Below, one piece after another: positions 30,278-39,070 of a DNA stretch of 44,632 nt. This stretch comes from Anaerolineaceae bacterium UBA2260 (GTDB taxonomy: Bacteria; Chloroflexota; Anaerolineae; Anaerolineales; Anaerolineaceae). The notes under the pieces were generated by a model. The model did not search any database. It was not told the origin of the DNA and worked only from the letters and a program-made list of their open reading frames with translations. Both the position numbers and the translations under genes were made by a program. Within the stretch, counting starts at the first letter, position 1. Each line of letters begins with the position of its first letter. Location: contig DDXM01000016.1 of assembly GCA_002347485.1 (NCBI GenBank), positions 1 to 44,632 of the forward strand, read 5' to 3'.

Positions 30278-32743
30278 CTATCTTTTAAAAGCGGGTAGTT
30301 CCATCTTTTTACCTTCCACTTCCACCACGTAGTATGGCAGCCAGGCGACCGCGAAGATATCTGAGAAGATATCGCTCTTGGTGGGTTTGACAGTGACTTC
30401 GGAAATTTCGTCGGCGATACCTTCCCATTTTTCACGTACCGCGGTTTCCACCTCCAGTTTGGCTTTTTTCAATTCTTCCAGCTGATCCATGTAATGCTTC
30501 AGTGTGGTTTCCTCGGCTTCCAACTTGTCCTTGGCGGCGGAGGCCATCCTGTTCTTAGAGAGGGTGCTGGAGAGGTTGCGCCGCCTGCCGCTCAGCATAC
30601 CGAACACCGCGGAGCCACCGGTGGCGAGGGTTTCGAGCCGGCGCTGCTTCACCGAGGAGTCGGCTGCTTTCACCTCCATTTCCTGTGATTCAATCTTGCG
30701 TTCTATGGCGGCGATCTTAGTGTCGTAGGTGCTAACCGCTTTCTCAATCTCACCCTTGACCGCGTTTTCGACAGCTTGCCTGGATTTCGCGCGGAAATTA
30801 TCCTCATTCATTCCCGGTTCACCATAGAGTTTCAACCGTGTATTGGCCAATATCTTGAGTCCTCCGCTGCGGTAGATCCAGTCGAGGAAGTCTTTCTTTA
30901 TGGCTTCCACTTTCTTTGGGTCTGCCAGCCAGGATGGGACAGGATGGTATTGGGTCTTTGGCAGGGGCTGGGTATCCAGGTGGCGCTTGTCAAATTCGCT
31001 TGTCAGCAGGTTTTCCCAGCGCACGAGTCCGCTGCCGGGATCTTCGAGGATGGCGGAGGTTTTACCGCTGTGCTCCAAATTGTACTGGCGCGACAGGTAA
31101 CGCACTTCTGCCTGTGCTATGATCCCGGGCCGGTACACGAGACCTTCGGAGCTAACACCGCTGAGATTGGCGTTGGCTGCGGCTTCGCTGATCCCCAGGT
31201 TATTGGGGTAGAAATACTCCGGAATGTCTCCCGGGATCGCCGGGCGGCTCGCGCTCAACCCGGATGTATCGCGGATGGTGGACGTAGGTTTAGCTGTGGA
31301 ACCTGTCTCTTTTGCAGCGCCCCCTGATTTGTACGCGGCTTCCGCGCCTGCCAGCGCATTGGCAGCGGGCAATTGGTCGCGGGTCATCGGACCGGCGAGA
31401 TAGTTCATCGCCCAGCGGGTGTTGAACAGCACAGGCGCGGATTTGTAAACGCTGTGCAGCAGAAAAATCCGCTTGCCCAAGCCGGATATTAACTTATCGA
31501 GTGTGCCGATATCGGTCGTCCCGCCGGCTGAGGTGAGACCGTCGAGCAGGCGGTTCTTATCCTGCTCGGTCTGCAGGCGTCCGATCATCCAGGTGCCGGC
31601 GTTGGAGAGCGCTTTATAGTCCACGTCCACCGGGTTTTGCGTCGCCAGCAGCAGCCCCACACCGAACGCGCGCGCCTGCTTCAGCATGCGCAGCATCACC
31701 GTTTTTGAGGGTGGATTGGCGACAGGTGGCAGGTACCCCATAATTTCGTCGAAATACAGGATGGCACGCAGGTTGCCCGTGCCGCGTTGACCGCGCATCC
31801 AACTTTCCACCGCGGCGAAGAGCAGGGTGACGAAGAACATGCGTTCATTCTCGCTCAGGTGGGCGATGTAGAAGATCGAGTGACGAGGACCGCCGTCTTT
31901 TGTGTAAAGAAGCTGCTGAATATTCAGCGGCTGGCCTTGCTGCCAGACCTGGAATGAGGGAGAGGCCAGAAAATTGTTGAGCAGAAGCGCCAGTTCGAAG
32001 CGGTCTTTCTCGGGGAAGAAGGAATCCATCGGGAAAGCGCCCAACCGATCGAGTGGCGGGTTTTGCACTTGAAGGATGAGATCGGTTAAGCTGAGCGAAT
32101 TGCCATTCACCCACGCGTTCTCGATCAGGTTGGAAAGCAGGATATGTTCGCGGGAACGCAATGGATCAATGTTGGTGAAACCGACCAACCCGAGGATGGC
32201 GGTGACAGTGGTGGAGATTCTTTCACGCAGGACTTCAGCGTTTTCGTCCCAATTCACATCAGGCGCTTCAAAGGAAGAGAGAATGTTAACCGGAAAACCC
32301 GCGGTGGAACCGGGTGTGTAAATGCTGTACTCCGCCGCGTCGGCGAGTTCCTGCAACTGTTCAGCGCCCATACCCCAATCAGCCAGACCTTTCTTCCAGT
32401 TGGCGGCAGTATCCTCCGCCATCTGGGCAACGGTTTTTCCCTCCTGGCGTGCCACTTCTGGGTCAATCCAGGGTTCAAAATCGGCGGGCTGCTGGTTGGG
32501 GAAGTGCAGCACCAGGTTGGTGAGATCCCCTTTTGGATCGATGATGATGGCGGGAGTCTGGTGCAGGGCGGCTTCTTCGAGCAGCCCAATGCACAAGCCG
32601 GTTTTACCGGAACCGGTCATGCCGGTGACCACGCAGTGGGTGGTCAGGTTGGCGGGATCGAGCAGGACCGGCTCATCAGTGAGCGATTTGGTTTTGGGAT
32701 CGAAAATCTTTCCAAGGTAGTAATTGGTTTTATCGAGTGACAT
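30278..32743 (-). CDS. HerA-like / DUF853 P-loop ATPase
   Basis: A large ATPase of the HerA-FtsK group. Walker A is G41-MTGSGKT48 after a beta-rich N-terminus, 'AIIIDPKGDL' follows, and Walker B is in 'RAILYFDEIMGYLPP'. The C-terminal part has a long coiled-coil and basic region (about 620-780). It resembles the HerA-like helicases often called DUF853 or YjgR-like, which probably pump or remodel DNA or protein. ATG 32743 is chosen because GGCGG lies 5 bases upstream; an in-frame GTG at 32749 overlaps that site. Its promoter region is shared with a divergent membrane gene. No NurA-like nuclease, Sir2 or DUF4297 partner is next to it. Confidence 0.87.
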   Translation of the reverse strand: MSLDKTNYYLGKIFDPKTKSLTDEPVLLDPANLTTHCVVTGMTGSGKTGLCIGLLEEAALHQTPAIIIDPKGDLTNLVLHFPNQQPADFEPWIDPEVARQEGKTVAQMAEDTAANWKKGLADWGMGAEQLQELADAAEYSIYTPGSTAGFPVNILSSFEAPDVNWDENAEVLRERISTTVTAILGLVGFTNIDPLRSREHILLSNLIENAWVNGNSLSLTDLILQVQNPPLDRLGAFPMDSFFPEKDRFELALLLNNFLASPSFQVWQQGQPLNIQQLLYTKDGGPRHSIFYIAHLSENERMFFVTLLFAAVESWMRGQRGTGNLRAILYFDEIMGYLPPVANPPSKTVMLRMLKQARAFGVGLLLATQNPVDVDYKALSNAGTWMIGRLQTEQDKNRLLDGLTSAGGTTDIGTLDKLISGLGKRIFLLHSVYKSAPVLFNTRWAMNYLAGPMTRDQLPAANALAGAEAAYKSGGAAKETGSTAKPTSTIRDTSGLSASRPAIPGDIPEYFYPNNLGISEAAANANLSGVSSEGLVYRPGIIAQAEVRYLSRQYNLEHSGKTSAILEDPGSGLVRWENLLTSEFDKRHLDTQPLPKTQYHPVPSWLADPKKVEAIKKDFLDWIYRSGGLKILANTRLKLYGEPGMNEDNFRAKSRQAVENAVKGEIEKAVSTYDTKIAAIERKIESQEMEVKAADSSVKQRRLETLATGGSAVFGMLSGRRRNLSSTLSKNRMASAAKDKLEAEETTLKHYMDQLEELKKAKLEVETAVREKWEGIADEISEVTVKPTKSDIFSDIFAVAWLPYYVVEVEGKKMELPAFKR

Positions 32744-32769
32744 ATTCACCGCCTGTTCGTTTTCTTTTT

Positions 32770-32775
32770 ATTATA
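32770..32775 (-). promoter_or_regulatory. -10 box of the HerA-like gene
   Basis: Perfect TATAAT on the minus strand, 27 bases upstream of the ATG at 32743. The -35 region is poor (ATCAGA at 17 bases). Confidence 0.45.
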
Positions 32776-32891
32776 GACCAACTTGTGATTTGTCTGATTT
32801 TCTGGTAAATTTGGCCCGATTCTTGTACCTGTTCCCATACGATATATATCAATGCCAGGCATTTTTCCGGGAGACCGGTTGAGAGGACTCA

Positions 32892-35159
32892 TTGTATAAC
32901 CTGGAGATCTATCCACTTTTTATCAACGAGGGCAGGGAGGAAGATTCCTTGCCGGGTCTGGTCACGTTCACCCCACCGCGCAAATGCGCGCGCGGGCGCG
33001 AAGCAGATCAACTTATCGTCTTCATCCACCTGACAGGGAATACCAGCATCACGCCGGAAGCGCTCGAAACATGGCTGCAAAAGAAAGCGGCTTTGTTTTA
33101 CAGCGCTCCCGGATCGGTCACCAGCGCTTTGCGCCTGATGGCTGAGGCGATCAACAACGAATTATTGGATAGAAATCTGAAGAAATCGCCTGGCGGCTCA
33201 CAGGTTAACGGCTCTCTGAGCCTGGTGGTCTTGAAGAAAGACACCATTTTTTCTCTGATCATTGGCCAGGCGCGCCTATTCATGCTGACCAGGGAGGATG
33301 TGGTGGAGTGGCTCGACCGGGAAAACCACGTCAGGGGGTTAGGGGTCAACCAGGCGATCACTTGCCTATTCAATCAGAACAAGGTGAGCAATGGTGATTC
33401 GTTGTTGTTTGCTCCGCTGGGCAACCCGTTGTGGTCGCGCGACACTTTCCAAAACGCGTATGGGCTGAAGCCTGACGCCTTGGGGCGCAGGTTGATGAAT
33501 CAACACCCTGCGGACCTGCGCGCGGCGTTGGTGCGATTGAGCGAGGGAAAGGGCGTCACCACGATCAATTCGTTTAACCATGCGCGGAATGGCGGAGATG
33601 TCAATCAAATTGAGCCACATATCACTGCGGAAGAACCCAAACCAGGCGTGGTCATTTCAAGTGACAAAGCTGTAACCGGGTCAGAAAAGGAAGCCGATCT
33701 TCCTCTGCCGGGAATGGACGAGGAAGCACCGCAATATACCGAAGAGGATCATAGCCAGGCGGCAACGATAGGATTTAAAGACAGGATGGACACCAAACAG
33801 TCCGTCCAGGGTGATACGGGGGTTAGCGCAGCGGAGCGGGTAGAAATTCACGCGCGAGAAGCTGTTAACTTGCGGGTATTCTCGCGCGAAAAAACAGCAA
33901 AAGAATCCAAACCTGGTAAGTTCAAAGTCCCCAACCCCGATGCCATCAAAGTACCGCGCTACCTGTACCTGCTGCTCGCCATCGCTGTTCCGATCATTGT
34001 GGTGATAATTGCAACCTCTGTTTACATCAACCAGGGTAGGTCGCAGCAATTCTCGTTCTATCTCGCTGAAGGGCAAAAATACGTGCAGGAAGCAGAACGC
34101 GTCAGCGCCGACCCGGTGATGTATTCCTTTAACCTGCAGGCGGCGCAGATGTACCTGCAGAAGGCGAATGAATTTGGCGCCACCGATGAATCAACCGCGT
34201 TGTTGACCTCCATCCAGGCGCAGCTTGACCAGCTGCAAGGGGTGGTCAGGTTGACAATGACCCCGTTGGAAACCAACCAGAACCTGGGGAATGTGAACAT
34301 TTCCCAGATGGTGGCGACCAATACTGACCTATACCTGTTGGACAGCTCTGCCGGCAAGGCGCAACACTATGACTTGGTGGGGGACGAATACGTGCTCGAC
34401 GAGGGGTTTGATTGCGGGCCCAACCCAAATAACCCGCTGAACAGCATTGGAAAACTGGTGGATATTATTGGACTGCCAGGAAGCAACACTTTTGGCGCGA
34501 CCTTGTTTGCGATCGACGCCTACGGTAATTTCGAATTCTGCATACCGGGAGAATCCGGGGTGGTTTCTTCGCTTATCGCGCCGGATGCCGGGTGGAAGGA
34601 AATTAAGGCTGTTTCAATGTACCAGAATTACCTGTACGTGCTCGATCCAGGCAACAATGGTGTTTTCATGTACTATGGGCAGGGAATCCTCTTCGAGGAA
34701 AAACCAGTGTTATTCTTCGATAACGTCATCCCGGATATGCAAGAGGCTGTGGATATTGAAGTTTACGCGGACGAGCTGTACCTGCTGCGGACTAGCGGTG
34801 AGATGGTGGAATGCACGTACAGCCACCTAAAGGATTATAAACTGACGGAATGCGTCGATCCCGCGCCTTTCCGCGACACCCGCGCCGGGCAGGATGCGGA
34901 GACAGTTACATTTTCCGATTCCCAGTTCATCCAGATGCGCATGACACCGGCGCCTGATTCGTCGCTCTACTTGCTCGATGCTCATGGGAACGGCATCTAT
35001 CATTTCAGCCTGCTGCGCAACCTGCAAAAGATCCTGCAGCCTGGCTTTAAGGATCCGGAATATTTGCCGAAGAAAACCGTGACCAGCGTGGCTTTCTCGC
35101 CCGGGCGTACGATCTTCCTCGCCTTTGGTAACCAGGTGTACACCGCGAACATGCCATAA
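32892..35159 (+). CDS. Membrane protein: degenerate PP2C-like domain, one TM helix, beta-propeller-like outer part
   Basis: A 755-residue protein I do not recognise as a named family. Residues about 1-225 recall a PP2C/PPM phosphatase-type sandwich ('SLSLVVLKKDTIFSLIIGQARLFML' and 'NGDSLLFAPLGNP'), but the metal-binding Asp/DG motifs are replaced, so it is probably inactive. A polar linker follows, then a transmembrane helix (about 357-378). The outer part (about 380-755) has repeating strands such as 'LYLLDSSAGKAQHYD', 'LYVLDPGNNGVFMY' and 'LYLLDAHGNGIYHF', like propeller blades. The start is TTG at 32892 with GAGAGG 5 bases upstream; a stop at 32880 rules out a longer frame. Divergent from the HerA-like gene. 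Confidence 0.8.
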   Translation: MYNLEIYPLFINEGREEDSLPGLVTFTPPRKCARGREADQLIVFIHLTGNTSITPEALETWLQKKAALFYSAPGSVTSALRLMAEAINNELLDRNLKKSPGGSQVNGSLSLVVLKKDTIFSLIIGQARLFMLTREDVVEWLDRENHVRGLGVNQAITCLFNQNKVSNGDSLLFAPLGNPLWSRDTFQNAYGLKPDALGRRLMNQHPADLRAALVRLSEGKGVTTINSFNHARNGGDVNQIEPHITAEEPKPGVVISSDKAVTGSEKEADLPLPGMDEEAPQYTEEDHSQAATIGFKDRMDTKQSVQGDTGVSAAERVEIHAREAVNLRVFSREKTAKESKPGKFKVPNPDAIKVPRYLYLLLAIAVPIIVVIIATSVYINQGRSQQFSFYLAEGQKYVQEAERVSADPVMYSFNLQAAQMYLQKANEFGATDESTALLTSIQAQLDQLQGVVRLTMTPLETNQNLGNVNISQMVATNTDLYLLDSSAGKAQHYDLVGDEYVLDEGFDCGPNPNNPLNSIGKLVDIIGLPGSNTFGATLFAIDAYGNFEFCIPGESGVVSSLIAPDAGWKEIKAVSMYQNYLYVLDPGNNGVFMYYGQGILFEEKPVLFFDNVIPDMQEAVDIEVYADELYLLRTSGEMVECTYSHLKDYKLTECVDPAPFRDTRAGQDAETVTFSDSQFIQMRMTPAPDSSLYLLDAHGNGIYHFSLLRNLQKILQPGFKDPEYLPKKTVTSVAFSPGRTIFLAFGNQVYTANMP

Positions 35160-35194
35160 AAGCTGGTCAAAGATCGATTTTTGTCATCGTACCG

Positions 35195-36394
35195 CTACAT
35201 GATGATGGTCAACGGAACCGGGATGAAGGTGAGAATAAAGATGATCAGCGCCAGGAGGCCCAACGCTTTGCGTTTACCGTCGAGCGGCGTGATCTGATCC
35301 AGTGGTTCAGCGTAGCTCCGACCGAAGAAGAATACCAGCCCCGCCCACAACCACCAGCCTGACCAGAAGAAGCCCAATCCCACCAGAACAAGCAGGATCA
35401 CCGGGAGAATTCGGCGCGACCACTTGGTGCCAAAGAGCAGGTGGAAGATATGTCCTCCATCCAGTTGTCCGGCTGGGATCAAGTTGAGTGAAGTAACCAG
35501 AAGACCGACCCAACCCGCCCAGGCAACGGGGTGGATCATCACATCCAACGCGCCATAAGGGGTGGGGCGAGCGGTGAAAAAGTAGCGTAGCCAGTACCAC
35601 AAAGGACCTCCGTCGCCGTACACCGCCGGTTGGGGGAGCAACTCACCAAACTGAAGGTACTTGAGTAGCAGGTAGATGAGCGAGTTGCCTTCCATTTGGA
35701 TGCCCTGTCCCTCCGGAAATTGCAAGGGAATGACATTGAGTGAAGAAAGCGACAATCCAATCAGGAGAACAACGATCGATGTGATAAATCCGGCGATCGG
35801 TCCCGCGACCCCAATATCCATCAACACCCGTCGATTTTTCGGCGGTTCTTTCATGCTGATAAAAGCGCCCATCGTGCCCAACGGGGTAAAGGGCAAAGGG
35901 ATGAAGAAAGGCAGCGAAACATGTACCCCGTGCGCCCGACCTGCCAGGTAGTGACCCATCTCGTGGGTGGTAAGGATGGCGAGCAGGCTGACTGCGAACG
36001 GCCAACCTGCGTTGATCAGCTGCGAAGCCGCTGTCAACGGGTCGCTGGAGAGTTCCGTTTCCAGGCTGTTCAATCCCCCAGAAACCAGCACACTCACCAA
36101 CGTGATAAGGAACATGACCAGGTTGACCATCGGCCTGCCTGGTTTGGGCGCGGGAGGGGAGACGGAAAGCAGGATCACCTGCGTGCCGTTATCCTCTTTG
36201 AAGACAGGAATGAGCCCATAAGGTTTCACCTGCGAGGCGAGCTGGTCGTATGCCTCGGCGGAATCAGGCGCTATCAGGCGTCCGCGATAGCGGACGAAAA
36301 ATCCCTCCTCGCGCCCACCGAGGGTGATATCTTCGATCATGAATATTCTGCGGACGTAAGAATCCAGCAGTTCGGGATTTTCATTGATATTCAT
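35195..36394 (-). CDS. M50 family intramembrane metalloprotease (site-2 protease-like)
   Basis: A polytopic zinc protease with HEMGH in 'THEMGHYLAG' and the second metal motif in 'NLIPAGQLDGGH' (N-x2-P-x4-DG), both in membrane segments. About six or seven TM helices are visible. The roughly 100 N-terminal residues are soluble and cytoplasmic. Relatives cut anti-sigma factors or process membrane proteins, but the FtsH-like or RseP-like PDZ domain is missing, so it is of the simple type. The start is ATG 36394 with GGAG 5 bases upstream. A longer open frame runs into the tRNA-Sec gene and is rejected. Confidence 0.9.
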   Translation of the reverse strand: MNINENPELLDSYVRRIFMIEDITLGGREEGFFVRYRGRLIAPDSAEAYDQLASQVKPYGLIPVFKEDNGTQVILLSVSPPAPKPGRPMVNLVMFLITLVSVLVSGGLNSLETELSSDPLTAASQLINAGWPFAVSLLAILTTHEMGHYLAGRAHGVHVSLPFFIPLPFTPLGTMGAFISMKEPPKNRRVLMDIGVAGPIAGFITSIVVLLIGLSLSSLNVIPLQFPEGQGIQMEGNSLIYLLLKYLQFGELLPQPAVYGDGGPLWYWLRYFFTARPTPYGALDVMIHPVAWAGWVGLLVTSLNLIPAGQLDGGHIFHLLFGTKWSRRILPVILLVLVGLGFFWSGWWLWAGLVFFFGRSYAEPLDQITPLDGKRKALGLLALIIFILTFIPVPLTIIM

Positions 36395-36416
36395 CACAAC
36401 TCCATTAAACAATAGG

Positions 36417-36510
36417 CGGGAATGGATGGGAGTCGAACCCACCGCGGCCCGCTTAGCGACCCGCCACCGATTTTGAAGACCGGGGAACCCACCGGGACTC
36501 ACCCACTCCC
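36417..36510 (-). tRNA. selC: tRNA-Sec (anticodon TCA)
   Basis: A 94-base class II tRNA with the selenocysteine hallmarks: 8-bp acceptor stem (GGGAGTGG/CCATTCCC with one G-T), anticodon loop CTTCAAA with anticodon TCA, a long variable arm (GGCGGG...) and a T-arm with TTCGACT. The 8+5 bp stacked stem is the bacterial tRNA-Sec geometry. CCA is not encoded. The presence of selC means the genome likely reads some UGA codons as selenocysteine; selA, selB, selD are not in this window. Confidence 0.93.
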
Positions 36511-36517
36511 GCGGTTA

Positions 36518-36546
36518 AGAATACCCCAGCCAATTTGATTTGGCAA
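36518..36546 (-). promoter_or_regulatory. Promoter of tRNA-Sec
   Basis: TTGCCA (36541-36546), 17-base spacer and TATTCT (36518-36523) on the minus strand, ending 7 bases before the tRNA. Confidence 0.75.
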
Positions 36547-36575
36547 GGTTAACCGGATCAATGTTATAACGGGAG

Positions 36576-37121
36576 TCAGAAGATCGCGGGGAAGGTGGCG
36601 GTCAGCCAAGGCGTGAGTTGCAGCACGACGAAACCGGCGAGAATACCCAGTAAAATCCCGGCGATGATATCAGAGAGGTAATGCACGCCCATCCACACGC
36701 GAGCGAGACTGACGAGCAACCCCCAAATAACAAGCACAACACCTAACCAGGCGGGTCCAACCACCAGCGCGAGGACGGCCAGCATGGCAGCCCTTGCCGC
36801 GTGACCGGACGGGAAGGAATGCGGGTCGGTGTTGCGGTAAATTGCGCCCCATTCGCCTTCAGGTCGGCGCCTGCGAATGGTGAACTTGATCGCCAGCACC
36901 ACCAGCGCCAATCCTACCGTTCCCCCGGCCATTAAGGCAGTGAGATGATGCCATGCTCCCGAGGTGAACAGCCATATAATGAACAGGCCAACGAGTACGA
37001 ACCAGGAATCACCTGAATGAGCGAAAAAGGCTGCAGCGGTTTTGAACCTGACCTGCGAATCGGTTAACCGCAGTTTGGTGGTGATTTTCTCATCCCATTG
37101 TAGAAGTGTATTAAGGCGCAT
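36576..37121 (-). CDS. PAP2-family phosphatase, membrane bound
   Basis: A 181-residue type 2 phosphatidic acid phosphatase. The three motifs are KFTIRRRRP (motif 1, K-x6-RP), FPSGHAARA (motif 2, PSGH) and ARVWMGVHYLSD (motif 3, R-x5-H-x3-D). About five TM segments surround them. Typical substrates are phosphatidic acid, undecaprenyl pyrophosphate or phosphatidylglycerophosphate; which one applies is unknown. With plsC, the lipid kinase and the PBP in this window it fits an envelope-lipid theme. A short AGGC lies before the ATG. Confidence 0.92.
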   Translation of the reverse strand: MRLNTLLQWDEKITTKLRLTDSQVRFKTAAAFFAHSGDSWFVLVGLFIIWLFTSGAWHHLTALMAGGTVGLALVVLAIKFTIRRRRPEGEWGAIYRNTDPHSFPSGHAARAAMLAVLALVVGPAWLGVVLVIWGLLVSLARVWMGVHYLSDIIAGILLGILAGFVVLQLTPWLTATFPAIF

Positions 37122-37274
37122 GCTGCCTATTCTACCTTATGCAGTCAAACAAGAGTGAACAAGAGTGAATTTTTTTTGTGCAACTTCTCAAATGAACTGT
37201 AAAGCTTCAATTTTGGATAGAACTGCAGTTCGCAAAGAATCCAGTAAAGTTATGGTAATGAACGAATTTGTTAT

Positions 37275-37302
37275 TTGACATGTGAATGGTTAACCATATA
37301 AT
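37275..37302 (+). promoter_or_regulatory. Consensus promoter of the solute-binding protein gene
   Basis: TTGACA (37275-37280), 16-base spacer and TATAAT (37297-37302): both boxes are perfect matches. The start codon lies 57 bases downstream. The rest of the gap 37122-37274 holds nothing I can assign. Confidence 0.9.
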
Positions 37303-37359
37303 TAAATTAAATAGTAATCGTACAACCGTATGTATCAATCTTAATATTAGCGAGTCACA

Positions 37360-39021
37360 ATGAAAACTAACGCGCACTTTCAACTGTTTTCGATTTTGGT
37401 TATTCTCGGTATCGTGCTTTCGGCATGTACCGCGCAAACCAATCAGACCACTATCATTGATACTTACAATCCAATGACCGTGCGAAACGGCAGTTGTGAT
37501 TATGGCGGCGAAATCAGGTCTGTACAAGCCGTGGATGAATACACGGTTCGCTTTTCTTTATGCTACCCGGATGCAGCTTTTCCGGCGAAGCTCGCGGCGC
37601 CCATCTTTGCAATCCAGGATAGTGACTATTTGCGCGCTACTGGCGGCGATTCTGCCAAAATTTCCGCTGAGCCGAATGGCACCGGACCTTATATCCTGCG
37701 CGAATGGCGCACAGGGATCGATGCCACCCTTGTCATTTCACCTACTTACTGGGGAGTACCCGCAGCCACACCCAAGATCGAATTTCGATGGCAGCCGGAT
37801 CAGGCGCGGCGTTTCAGCGACGTGGACTTTACGGCCATCGAAGGGATGGATTTTCCTTCGATCGTGATGACAAAGCCTTTTTCTTACCTCACTTACACGT
37901 ATGCCAACCCGGATCTTAAGGTGGTCTCCCATGATCCCCTTAATCTCTATTACCTGGGTTTTAATAACACCATCCCGCCGTTCGATAATGTTAAGGTCAG
38001 GCAGGCGTTCGCTTATGTGTTGGACCAGGCTGTTCTGCTGGATCTATCTTTTCCCACAGGAACAGAACTCGCTAATCAGATTGTCCCCTCATCGATTTAT
38101 CCCGGACATTCAGCAGAATTGAAGTGGTACAGCACAAATCTTGAGCAGGCAACTGCCTTGCTGAACGAAGCCGGCTTTGATTTCACGCAGGAGATTCCGA
38201 TCGCCTACCAGAACTCCCCCATGCAGACTCTCTATTCTCCCAACACCCTTGCCATGGCGGTGCGAGACCAGTTGGCCGAGGTCGGGGTGAAGGTGGTGTT
38301 AGACCCGATGGACACGTCTGTTTTTGAGAAGAACGTCGAGGATGGTCTGGAGGGATTCTTTATTCATTGGTACATGGTGGATTACCTGGATGGCAACGCT
38401 TTCTTCGATAAACCTTTTATCAGTGAAGCGAAGAAATTCGGTCTACCATACCAGGATTTGCAAGCCTACGTGGCTCAAGTACGCAGCACTGCGAGTACTG
38501 TGCAGCAGCAGGCGATTTATGACCAGATGAATAAGACGATCATTGCACAGGTACCGTTAATCCCACTGGGACATTCACCCAACCTGACCGTTTTCCGCTC
38601 TACGCTGCAAAATATCAGTTCTAATGCGTTTTATGAGAACCTGGAGAAAATAGTGAGTGATAAGGGCACCATCCGTTTCATCGGTCCTTCTGAACCCGGC
38701 AGCCTGTGGCCAGCGGACGAGGACGATTACACCACCTTTAGAACCACGCGCCTGTTGTACGACACACTGCTAACTCCCGGTTTCGGGGGAGAAAAATTCC
38801 AACCTCTACTGGCGGAAAGTTGGGAGTCGAACACGGATCTTACTGAATGGACTTTTCATCTGCGCTACAACGTGCAATTTTCCAACGGCAGCCAGTTTGA
38901 TGCCAATGATGTGGTGGCGTCATTTGCCGCCATCTGGGATGCTTCTAATCCAAATCACAAGGGACGAACTGGCGAATTCGCCATGTTCAAGCGATTGTTT
39001 GGCAGTTTGATCAACGATTGA
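37360..39021 (+). CDS. Solute-binding lipoprotein (SBP family 5) with swapped halves
   Basis: A 553-residue oligopeptide/dipeptide-type ABC transporter binding protein. The signal peptide ends in the lipobox LSA-C23. After it comes, at once, the part that is normally in the middle of the family: 'IRSVQAVDEYTVRFSL', 'GTGPYILREW', then the whole C-terminal half to about 433. Then, from K435, comes the family's N-terminal part: 'GTIRFIGPSEPGSLWPADEDD', 'LLYDTLLTPGFGGEKFQPLLAESWE', 'WTFHLRYNVQFSNGSQFDANDVVASF'. The order B-A instead of A-B makes a circular permutation, or the inner part of a former tandem. No permease or ATPase genes are next to it. It has a perfect promoter and a terminator. Confidence 0.88.
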   Translation: MKTNAHFQLFSILVILGIVLSACTAQTNQTTIIDTYNPMTVRNGSCDYGGEIRSVQAVDEYTVRFSLCYPDAAFPAKLAAPIFAIQDSDYLRATGGDSAKISAEPNGTGPYILREWRTGIDATLVISPTYWGVPAATPKIEFRWQPDQARRFSDVDFTAIEGMDFPSIVMTKPFSYLTYTYANPDLKVVSHDPLNLYYLGFNNTIPPFDNVKVRQAFAYVLDQAVLLDLSFPTGTELANQIVPSSIYPGHSAELKWYSTNLEQATALLNEAGFDFTQEIPIAYQNSPMQTLYSPNTLAMAVRDQLAEVGVKVVLDPMDTSVFEKNVEDGLEGFFIHWYMVDYLDGNAFFDKPFISEAKKFGLPYQDLQAYVAQVRSTASTVQQQAIYDQMNKTIIAQVPLIPLGHSPNLTVFRSTLQNISSNAFYENLEKIVSDKGTIRFIGPSEPGSLWPADEDDYTTFRTTRLLYDTLLTPGFGGEKFQPLLAESWESNTDLTEWTFHLRYNVQFSNGSQFDANDVVASFAAIWDASNPNHKGRTGEFAMFKRLFGSLIND

Positions 39022-39037
39022 TCATACTCAGGAATAC

Positions 39038-39067
39038 AAAAAAGCGCTCCATCACGGAGCGTTTTTT
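39038..39067. terminator. Bidirectional terminator between convergent genes
   Basis: A CGCTCC/GGAGCG stem (39045-39050 with 39056-39061) is flanked by AAAAAA and TTTTTT, giving T-runs on both strands. It ends the solute-binding protein gene and the convergent ATP-grasp gene. Confidence 0.92.
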
Positions 39068-39070
39068 GTG

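Noticed and set aside
30278..35159. HerA-like ATPase as part of a HerA-based anti-phage system
   Set aside because: No Sir2, DUF4297, NurA or other nuclease gene is adjacent, and the ATPase looks like the DUF853/YjgR-like type; kept as a plain ATPase with a divergent partner.
35195..36502. Longer start of the M50 protease gene
   Set aside because: The extra N-terminal residues would be read through the tRNA-Sec gene; the ATG at 36394 has a good ribosome site.
36394..39021. Search for a selenoprotein gene near selC (in-frame TGA)
   Set aside because: No ORF end here continues after a TGA into recognisable homologous sequence; nothing supports a selenoprotein in the window.
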